Shown here: piece by piece, positions 54,159-64,000 of the stretch | How positions within the stretch are numbered: position 1 is the first letter of the stretch | Layout: the number at the start of each line of letters is the position of its first letter | DNA from: Phycisphaerae bacterium | Lineage (GTDB): Bacteria > Planctomycetota > Phycisphaerae > UBA1845 > Fen-1342 | Direction of reading: 5' to 3' | DNA: 64,000 nt | Assembly (NCBI GenBank): GCA_022072445.1 | Contig: JAJVHV010000019.1 | Coordinates: forward strand, 1-64,000 | Made by a program: the position numbers and the translations under genes | Notes under the pieces: model-generated | Told to the model about the DNA's origin: nothing | Databases searched by the model: none | Seen by the model: only the letters and a program-made list of their open reading frames with translations

Positions 54159-55232
54159 ATGAGCTGCGATTTCAAGTCCTGTTGTACTCAAGCCGGTGTC
54201 GCCGCCGACGCGGAGGAGAATTGCCGCCGTTGTCCGGTGAACTCCACCGGGCTTCAGCACATGATCGGCAACACGCCCCTGCTGGAGATCGAATATCAGC
54301 TCGACGGGCGTCCGCGGCGGCTCTTCGCGAAGTACGAGCAACGGAACATGACCGGCTCGGTGAAAGACCGCATGGCGGCGTGGATCATCGCCAAGGCTTA
54401 CCAGTTGGGCGAGCTGACGCCGGGCGACACGATCGTCGAGGCGACCAGCGGCAACACGGGCATTTCGTTTGCCGCGATCGGCCGGGCGCTGGGACACAAC
54501 GTGCGTATTTACATGCCGAACTGGATGAGCGCCGAGCGTGTCGGTCTGATTCGCAGCTTTGGCGCGGAGGTGGTCCCGGTTTCGCGCGAGGACGGCGGGT
54601 TCGTCGGCAGCATCGAGCGGGCGGAGGAATACGCCCGCGACCATGACCACGTCTTTCTGCCGCGTCAGTTCGCAAATACCGCCAACATCGAGGCCCACGA
54701 GCACACCACCGGCCCCGAAATCGAACGGCAGCTCGCGACGCGCGGGCTGGTCGCCGACGCCGTCCTCGCCGGCGTTGGTACGGGCGGAACGATCATGGGT
54801 CTTCAGCGGCATCTCAAACGGGTCAACCCGAAGCTCGGCGCCCATCCGCTGGAGCCGGCGAATTCCCCGACGCTGCGCACCGGCCACAAGGTCGGCAAGC
54901 ACCGTATTCAGGGGATCTCGGACGAGTTCATCCCGCCGATCGTGCGGCTCGGCGAACTGGACGAGGTGATTGATACGTGGGACGGCGACGCGATCCTGAT
55001 GGCGCAGGGGCTCTGCCGCGACCTGGGGCTGGGCGTGGGCATCTCTTCCGGCGCGAATTTCCTGGGCGCGGCGCAGCTCGTCGAACGACATCCGGAGCGC
55101 GCGACGATCGTCACCATCTTTCCCGACTCCAACAAGAAGTACCTGAGCACCGACCTGGCCCGCGAGGAATCGCCGGCGGACGATTATCTGACGCCGCGGA
55201 TCAAGCTCGTTTCGTTTCGCGCGATCGCTTGA
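54159..55232 (+). CDS. PLP-dependent cysteine synthase family protein with Cys-rich N-terminus
   Basis: 357 residues from ATG 54159. Fold type II enzyme: PLP lysine in [24 protein letters not shown] loop, and [11 protein letters not shown] phosphate-binding turn, ending [16 protein letters not shown]. Such enzymes join O-acetylserine or O-phosphoserine with sulfide. The first 30 residues carry six cysteines (CDFKSCC, ENCRRCP), an addition that could bind a metal or an Fe-S cluster, or serve sulfur transfer. No serine acetyltransferase is nearby. Confidence 0.9.
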   Translation: MSCDFKSCCTQAGVAADAEENCRRCPVNSTGLQHMIGNTPLLEIEYQLDGRPRRLFAKYEQRNMTGSVKDRMAAWIIAKAYQLGELTPGDTIVEATSGNTGISFAAIGRALGHNVRIYMPNWMSAERVGLIRSFGAEVVPVSREDGGFVGSIERAEEYARDHDHVFLPRQFANTANIEAHEHTTGPEIERQLATRGLVADAVLAGVGTGGTIMGLQRHLKRVNPKLGAHPLEPANSPTLRTGHKVGKHRIQGISDEFIPPIVRLGELDEVIDTWDGDAILMAQGLCRDLGLGVGISSGANFLGAAQLVERHPERATIVTIFPDSNKKYLSTDLAREESPADDYLTPRIKLVSFRAIA

Positions 55233-55308
55233 CGCTGGGCTCCAGGGCGCAGAATCCAGAACGCCAGGCGTGCCGACGTTCTCTTCACGGCGGCGCCAGG
55301 TTGACCGG

Positions 55309-56013
55309 TTACGGGAGCAGCGGGTCGAAGTACACGGGGTCGAAGCTGGTAAAGCGCTGGACGTACTCGTAGTGTCCATCGGCGAACACCGCGTTGCCCC
55401 GTCCGGCGCGGAAGTCGGTGGGGGCCTCGGCGAGGACCCGATCGTGGCGGTTCGAGAGGACGTTTCGGCCGTTACCGAAATTGTCGGGCCACCAGCACCC
55501 GTCGTCGATTGTCTCGCTGTTCTCATCGACCACAAAGATCTTGCGGGCGGGCTGGCGCACCTGCTCGACGCGCAGCGGTTCCTGGTACCAGCCGCAGATC
55601 TTCTCGTTCACGGTGTAGCTGTAGCGGTAATTGTCCCTGGCGTTAGCGAGGTGGAGGTTGACGTCGTCGGACGGACAGCGAAAGAGCCGCGCATCGAACA
55701 TGCTGCCGAGGTAGGGCACAATCCGGCTTTTGTTGAGGTCGTGTTTCTTGTACCAGTAGATCCAGTCTTCCGCCAGGAACCGGACTGCGGGGCGGGGGAA
55801 GCGGCCCCGGTAGTCGTTCACGTACATCATGAAGGCGATGCCGATCTGGCGCAGGTTTGAGGCGCAGGCGATGCGCTTGCCGGTCTCGCGGGCGGAGCGC
55901 AAGGCGGGCAGCAGGATGGCCATGAGCGTGGCGATGATCACGATGACCACGAGCAGTTCGATCAGCGTGAAGGCCGGGCGAACGGCCGGCGGCGAGCGCC
56001 GGGCGAGCGGCAT
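55309..56013 (-). CDS. Prepilin-type secreted protein (planctomycete type)
   Basis: 234 residues from ATG 56013, with GGAG eight bases upstream. A type IV pilin-like start ([17 protein letters not shown]) with the prepilin peptidase cleavage before Phe and a long hydrophobic helix. The rest includes [20 protein letters not shown], a conserved feature of these proteins, and the C-terminal [12 protein letters not shown] close to the H-x-G/FADG motif of DUF1559-like and related proteins. They are numerous in planctomycetes and form pseudopilin-like assemblies of unknown role. Confidence 0.88.
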   Translation of the reverse strand: MPLARRSPPAVRPAFTLIELLVVIVIIATLMAILLPALRSARETGKRIACASNLRQIGIAFMMYVNDYRGRFPRPAVRFLAEDWIYWYKKHDLNKSRIVPYLGSMFDARLFRCPSDDVNLHLANARDNYRYSYTVNEKICGWYQEPLRVEQVRQPARKIFVVDENSETIDDGCWWPDNFGNGRNVLSNRHDRVLAEAPTDFRAGRGNAVFADGHYEYVQRFTSFDPVYFDPLLP

Positions 56014-56123
56014 ATGAACTCCTAACTGGGGACCATTGTGCACAAGGCCGCGCGGGCGGGCAAGATGCCCGCCCCACCCAAGATGCACGCCCCGCCGATG
56101 CACGCCCCGCCCTTCCGACCTGG

Positions 56124-57392
56124 TCAGGTTCCTTCGGTGGAGCTGGCGAGGTAGGACTTCTGCACGTTGGTCAAGGCGTCGATGCGGATTTTCATGGCCT
56201 TGAGCTTGAGCCGCGCGACGCGCTCTTCGATCTCGAAGGGGACGTCGTGGACCGAGACGCCGAGGTGGCGGCCCTGGCGGCTGACGTAGGCGGCGGTGAG
56301 GGCCTGCGTCGAGAAGCTCATGTCCATGACGCTGGCGGGGTGGCCGGTGGCGGCCGAGAGGTTGACGAGGCGGCCTTCGGCGAGCAGGTAGATGCGGCGG
56401 TCGGCCGCGAGCTGGTATTCGTCGACATTGCGGCGGACGTCGCGCGTGACCTTTTTCGACATGTCGGCCAGGGCCGGGATGTCGATCTCGACGTCGAAAT
56501 GGCCGCTGTTGCAGATCACGGCGCCGTCGCGCATTTTGCGGAAGTGCTCGGCCCGCAGGACGTGCTTGTTGCCGGTGACGGTGACGAAGACCTCGCCATC
56601 GCGGGCGGCGTCGCTCATGGGGCTGACGTTGAAGCCATCCATGACGGCTTCGAGGGCGCGGAGCGGGTCGATCTCGGTGACGGTGACGAGCGCGCCGGCG
56701 CCGCGGGCGCGCATGGCGACGCCGCGGCCGCACCAGCCGTAGCCGGCGACGACGACGCGTTTTCCGGCGAGCAGGCAGTCGGTGGCGCGGACGATGCCGT
56801 CGAGCGTGCTCTGGCCGGTGCCGTAGCGGTTATCGAAGAGGTGTTTGGTGTCGGCGTCGTTGACGGCGATGACCGGGAAGCGCAACGTGCCGTTCTGCTC
56901 CATGGCGCGCAGGCGGATGACGCCGGTGGTGGTCTCCTCCATGCTGGCGATGATGTTTGCGGCGTCGGGTTGGCGTTTGGTGTGCAACAGGTTGACCAGG
57001 TCGGCGCCGTCGTCCATTGTGATCTGGGGCTTGACGTCGATGACGGCGTTGAGGTGCTTATAGAAGGTGGGCACGTCTTCGCCGCGGCGGGCGTAGGTCG
57101 GGACGCCGAAGTCTTTGGCGAGGCTGGCGGCGACGTCGTCCTGGGTGCTGAGGGGGTTTGAGGCGCAGAGCGCGACGGTGGCTCCGCCGGCCTTGAGGGC
57201 GCGCATGAGATTGGCGGTTTCGGAGGTGACGTGCATGCAGCAGCCGAAACGCAGGCCCTTAAGGGGCTTTTTCTTTTCGAACTCCTCGCGGATGAGGGCG
57301 AGGACGGGCATGTCGCGGTCTGCCCAGAGGATGCGTTTGCGGCCGTCGGGTGCGAGCTTCAGGTCTGATACGTCGCTGCCGTTTCTTCCCAT
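56124..57392 (-). CDS. ahcY: Adenosylhomocysteinase
   Basis: 422 residues. It hydrolyses S-adenosylhomocysteine, the product of methylation reactions, including radical SAM methyl transfers. The NAD-binding region has [19 protein letters not shown]; substrate motifs include [17 protein letters not shown] and the [13 protein letters not shown] segment, and [13 protein letters not shown] follows. The C-terminus lacks the KxxxYRY end of the mammalian enzymes, as usual in this clade. No SAH riboswitch was recognised in the 226 nt upstream. Confidence 0.96.
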   Translation of the reverse strand: MGRNGSDVSDLKLAPDGRKRILWADRDMPVLALIREEFEKKKPLKGLRFGCCMHVTSETANLMRALKAGGATVALCASNPLSTQDDVAASLAKDFGVPTYARRGEDVPTFYKHLNAVIDVKPQITMDDGADLVNLLHTKRQPDAANIIASMEETTTGVIRLRAMEQNGTLRFPVIAVNDADTKHLFDNRYGTGQSTLDGIVRATDCLLAGKRVVVAGYGWCGRGVAMRARGAGALVTVTEIDPLRALEAVMDGFNVSPMSDAARDGEVFVTVTGNKHVLRAEHFRKMRDGAVICNSGHFDVEIDIPALADMSKKVTRDVRRNVDEYQLAADRRIYLLAEGRLVNLSAATGHPASVMDMSFSTQALTAAYVSRQGRHLGVSVHDVPFEIEERVARLKLKAMKIRIDALTNVQKSYLASSTEGT

Positions 57393-57463
57393 CGTGTGAT
57401 CGAGCTCCTCGAATGACGGGCGGCATGTTAGGACGTGCGGTTCGGCGGGTCAAACTGGAAGGG

Positions 57464-57495
57464 ACGGAGGGACGCGGGGACGAAGGGACGAAGTG
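57464..57495. repeat. ACGRAGSS octamer array between ahcY and carB
   Basis: Four units: ACGGAGGG, ACGCGGGG, ACGAAGGG, ACGAAGTG, in the divergent spacer upstream of both genes. The promoters of ahcY and carB must lie around it. Confidence 0.8.
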
Positions 57496-57618
57496 GGCGT
57501 TGGCTGGGAGGGGCGGCGGGGCATATGATAACGGGATCGTCCCGCTGCGCTCGGCGCAGCGGCGTCCTATGGCTCCTCATTGGCGGCGGCCGCCGCTGGT
57601 GAATGAGGGGTGAAAAAC

Positions 57619-61152
<3,534 letters not shown>

Positions 61153-61155
61153 GCT

Positions 61156-61195
61156 GCAACGGCAATGCAGAATGAAGAGTGCAGAATGCAGAACG
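61156..61195. repeat. GCAGAAT heptamer array between carB and guaA
   Basis: CAACGGCAATGCAGAATGAA continues as GAGTGCAGAATGCAGAACG: units GCAGAAT, GAAGAGT, GCAGAAT, GCAGAAC. It matches the copy at 31620 almost base for base, including the lead-in. Located between convergent genes. Confidence 0.85.
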
Positions 61196-61219
61196 CGGGA
61201 ACGGCCGCACGCGGCTCGC

Positions 61220-62773
61220 TCACTGCCACTCGATCGTCGCGGGCGGTTTGCTGGAGATGTCGTAGGCGACGCGGTTGACGCCCGGGACTTCGTTGATGAT
61301 GCGCGTGCTGATCCGCGACAGTATTTCGGGGTCGATGTGGACCCAGTCGGCCGTCATGAAGTCGCTGGTCTCGACCAGGCGGACGATGATCAGATGCTGA
61401 TCCTCAAACGTCCGGTCGTCGCCCATCACGCCGACGCTCGAGGTCGGCACCAGCACGGCGAATCCCTGGGCGACACGGCGGTACCAGCCGGCCGCCTTGA
61501 TTTCTTCGAGCACGGCGTCGTCGGCGGCGCGGAGGATTTCGAGGCGGCGCGGCGTCACATCGCCCATGATGCGGACCGCGAGTCCGGGGCCGGGGAACGG
61601 ATGCCGCCAGACGATTTCTTCGGGCAGGCCGAGCGCCTCGCCGAGCAGCCGCACTTCGTCCTTGAAGAGCAGGCGGAGCGGCTCGACGAGTTCGAAGCCG
61701 AGCTGCTCGGGCAGGCCGCCGACGTTGTGATGCGATTTGATGACGGCGGCGTGGCCGGTCGGGCCGTGGCCGGATTCGATCACGTCGGGGTAGATGGTGC
61801 CCTGGGCGAGGAAGCGGGCGCCGTCGATGCGCGCGGCCTGCTCGCGGAAGACCTCGATGAACTCGCGGCCGATGATGCGACGCTTTTCCTGCGGGTCGGT
61901 GACGCCGGCGAGAGCGGCGAGGAAGCGCTGCGAGGCGTCGGCGATGCGCAGTTGCATGCCGAAATGATCGCGGAACGTCGCGGCGACCAGCTCGCTCTCG
62001 TTGCGGCGCAGCACGCCATTATCGACGAAGATGCAGATGAGGCGGTCGCCGATGGCGCGATGGATGAGGGCAGCGACGACGCTGCTGTCGACGCCGCCGG
62101 AGAGGCCGCAGATCACGCGGGCGTTGGGGCCGACCTGGCGGCGGATGTCGTCGATGGTCGAGTCGATGACACTGCCGACTTTCCAATCGCCGGCGCAGCC
62201 GCAGATTTCATAGACGAAGTTGCGGATGATCTGGTCGCCGCGCGGCGTGTGCGTCACCTCGGGATGGAACTGGACGCCGAAGACCGGCCGGCTGACGTGT
62301 CGGACGGCGGCGACCGGGGAATTGGGCGTGCTGGCGAGGCTGATGAACTGCTCTCCGGCGTGGGTGACGACGTCGCCGTGGCTCATCCAGACGGTGGTTT
62401 CGCCGGCGAGGTGCGCGAGGACGCCTTCGGGGCGGGTGACGTTAACGCGGACGCGGCCGAACTCGCGTGCCGCGCCGGGCTTCACGTCGCCGCCGAGGAG
62501 CAGGCAAGCCAGTTGCATGCCGTAGCAGATTCCCAGGACGGGGATGTCGAGCTCGAAGATGGCGGGGTCGCAGCGCGGGGCACCGGGCTGATAGACGCTG
62601 GATGGACCGCCGGAGAGGATGATGCCGCGGGCACCGGCGTCGCGGAGCTGCTGGGGTTCGACGGCGGGGGGGAAGATTTCGCTGTAGACGTGGTTTTCGC
62701 GGACGCGGCGAGCGATGAGGTGCGAGTATTGGCTGCCGAAGTCGAGGATGGCGATGCATTCGGAGGGTTTCAT
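61220..62773 (-). CDS. guaA: GMP synthase (glutamine-hydrolysing)
   Basis: 517 residues. Class I amidotransferase: [19 protein letters not shown], nucleophile in [10 protein letters not shown], and [11 protein letters not shown] for the His and Glu. ATP pyrophosphatase: [19 protein letters not shown]. The C-terminal dimerisation domain ends KPPATIEWQ, as expected. Converts XMP to GMP. Confidence 0.98.
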   Translation of the reverse strand: MKPSECIAILDFGSQYSHLIARRVRENHVYSEIFPPAVEPQQLRDAGARGIILSGGPSSVYQPGAPRCDPAIFELDIPVLGICYGMQLACLLLGGDVKPGAAREFGRVRVNVTRPEGVLAHLAGETTVWMSHGDVVTHAGEQFISLASTPNSPVAAVRHVSRPVFGVQFHPEVTHTPRGDQIIRNFVYEICGCAGDWKVGSVIDSTIDDIRRQVGPNARVICGLSGGVDSSVVAALIHRAIGDRLICIFVDNGVLRRNESELVAATFRDHFGMQLRIADASQRFLAALAGVTDPQEKRRIIGREFIEVFREQAARIDGARFLAQGTIYPDVIESGHGPTGHAAVIKSHHNVGGLPEQLGFELVEPLRLLFKDEVRLLGEALGLPEEIVWRHPFPGPGLAVRIMGDVTPRRLEILRAADDAVLEEIKAAGWYRRVAQGFAVLVPTSSVGVMGDDRTFEDQHLIIVRLVETSDFMTADWVHIDPEILSRISTRIINEVPGVNRVAYDISSKPPATIEWQ

Positions 62774-62999
62774 TGCTCGATTATGGTCGCGCGCGGGTCG
62801 GATGGGAATTGTGGGTGAGGTTGCGAGCTGGGCGGCGAGTGGGCGTGGGTGAGGCGGTGAGGCGGCGGAGCCGACGTTGGCGGCGTCGGGTGGTGGCGGG
62901 AGGCTCAGCTTGACGGTAACCGGCGGCGAGCGTAGGGTTTTGCTCGAAAGCGCTGCCGCGGCCTTGCGACCGGGGCGGGAGCGGCGTGCGGCGTGATGA

Positions 63000-63090
<91 letters not shown>

Positions 63091-63163
63091 TTTCCCTTCG
63101 GTTGTACTTCTGGGTTCCGTTCTGCTCGTTCCGTTGAAATGCTGTCGTGGCGATTGAGGGTGT

Positions 63164-63994
63164 TCAGGGGCGCTGGGCGGCGAGGGCTTCGACTCGGCGG
63201 CGGAGCTCCGATTTGGCGGCGGGGCTGAGCATCGAGAAGCCGTGCGCGTGGAAGGCACGCGTTTCGGCGCGGGTGGGGTGTCCGAAATAGGAGCGGCGCG
63301 CGAGGTCCTGCTCGCGGCCGTCGGCGAACGACGTCGCGCCGTCGAAGAAGCGGTTCAGCATGGGTGAGACGCACGAGGCCATCGCCAGCGCCACGTCGAG
63401 GGCGCTGCGCCATCCACTCATGTCGCCGGTGGTCTGCTCGATGATCGGCCCGGCGTCGAGCTTGAGCGTGATGCGATGGAGCGTGACGCCGAAGCGCGGC
63501 TCGCGATTGTGCAGGTGCCAGTAGTAGGGCGACAACCCCGCGTACGCGGGCAGCGCACCGAAGTGCGTATTGATCGCACCCTGGGCGGCGGCGTCGATCA
63601 GCGGCTGGCGGAAACGCTGGGTGGCGCTGAAGGAGACGATCAGATCGGGCCGAAGCGCACGCACTTCGTCCACCACTGCCGGCGTGTTGACCGAATCGAC
63701 CGGCTGCACGGGCGCCGGCAGCCCGCGGCGGCGCAGATAGTCGGCGACCGAGACGGGCAGGCCGGCGGCCCGCAGGCGGCGCGGCGCGACGATGTTCATC
63801 CATATTTTGAAGTAGGTGTAATCCCAGCCGCTCTGCCGCCACATGCTCCAGACGCCGGCGACGTTGCTTTTCTGCGAGGGCAGCTTGTGCGTCACGTAGA
63901 CCTTGGCGATCTGGTCGCCGTGGGCGCGCATCCATCCGCCAAGCGAGATCATCGAGAGAAGGTTGCCGTTGGTGATCAGCACGCAGCGATACAT
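63164..63994 (-). CDS. Formyltransferase family protein
   Basis: 276 residues from ATG 63994; the window ends 6 nt upstream. The formyltransferase N-terminal fold is shown by PDLIVSFSATQRFRQPLIDA, then INTHFGALPAYAGLSPYYW, with the catalytic Asn and His, and TLKLDAGPIIEQ near the conserved Asp. Its substrate could be a sugar amine or a methionyl-like amine. It lacks the C-terminal OB domain of Fmt. The tRNA-Ser lies 73 nt away on the opposite strand. Because the window stops here, an upstream start cannot be checked. Confidence 0.85.
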   Translation of the reverse strand: MYRCVLITNGNLLSMISLGGWMRAHGDQIAKVYVTHKLPSQKSNVAGVWSMWRQSGWDYTYFKIWMNIVAPRRLRAAGLPVSVADYLRRRGLPAPVQPVDSVNTPAVVDEVRALRPDLIVSFSATQRFRQPLIDAAAQGAINTHFGALPAYAGLSPYYWHLHNREPRFGVTLHRITLKLDAGPIIEQTTGDMSGWRSALDVALAMASCVSPMLNRFFDGATSFADGREQDLARRSYFGHPTRAETRAFHAHGFSMLSPAAKSELRRRVEALAAQRP

Positions 63995-64000
63995 CGGATT

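Noticed and set aside
57393-57618. SAH riboswitch before ahcY
   Set aside because: I could not see the conserved core; the spacer is mainly repeats and GC-rich sequence.

Overview
The window is high-GC bacterial chromosome and most likely comes from a planctomycete, probably of the Phycisphaerae type. The main evidence is a secreted sugar-dehydrogenase-like protein with a duplicated dockerin-like tail (Cys-rich 'NGDGSVNGFDVDPF' repeats), a PEP-CTERM protein, a short prepilin-type protein ending in an 'FADGHY' motif, frequent GTG/TTG starts and weak Shine-Dalgarno sites. MqnC implies menaquinone made by the futalosine route. The lineage call is inference; no rRNA gene is present.

Layout. 0-2.6 kb: tRNA-Ser(GGA) and a three-gene overlapping cassette (TIGR04255-like protein, WWFWAL protein, YNCIAWA protein). 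2.8-15.8 kb: O-antigen ligase-like membrane protein, B12-type radical SAM protein, ligA, exported proteins, a broken gene, then a coupled operon (chorismate-lyase-like, halogenase-like flavoprotein, DUF3311-like, sodium:solute symporter) and ispF. 16.1-22.2 kb: the translation operon tRNA-Thr(GGT)-tuf-rpmG-tRNA-Trp-secE-nusG-rplK-small ORF-rplA-rplJ-rplL, read leftward from a good sigma70-type promoter; rpoBC does not follow. 22.5-32.2 kb: zinc-ribbon membrane protein, mgtE, ROK kinase, a run of exported proteins (parvulin-like lipoprotein, coiled-coil lipoprotein, QW-repeat protein), sugar-dehydrogenase-like protein, rnpB. 32.2-41.3 kb: STAS/ATPase protein with a DUF444 protein, a VapBC-type module, mqnC, a PepSY/response-regulator/histidine-kinase set, a lipoprotein and a DinB-like protein. 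41.5-49.7 kb: fused ABC permease, pgi, DUF6807-like lipoprotein, Ca/Na antiporter, amine oxidase, PNPOx-like protein. 50-64 kb: dnaE, a 107-bp tandem array, cysteine-synthase-like protein, prepilin, ahcY, carB, guaA, tRNA-Ser(GCT), formyltransferase.

The most unusual signal is not a gene. Several families of 7- or 8-nt tandem repeats are scattered over the window: octamer ACGRAGSS, heptamer TAGCGAR/GAATAGC, heptamer GCAGAAT and heptamer GGTTCAG. Some copies sit in frame inside housekeeping genes (dnaE twice, mqnC, the radical SAM gene). Others start exactly at the TAG stop codon of a gene (radical SAM, rplJ, parvulin, pgi). Many are arranged as inverted pairs that could form long hairpins. 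They look like one dispersing repeat system that tolerates, or targets, coding sequence and gene ends.
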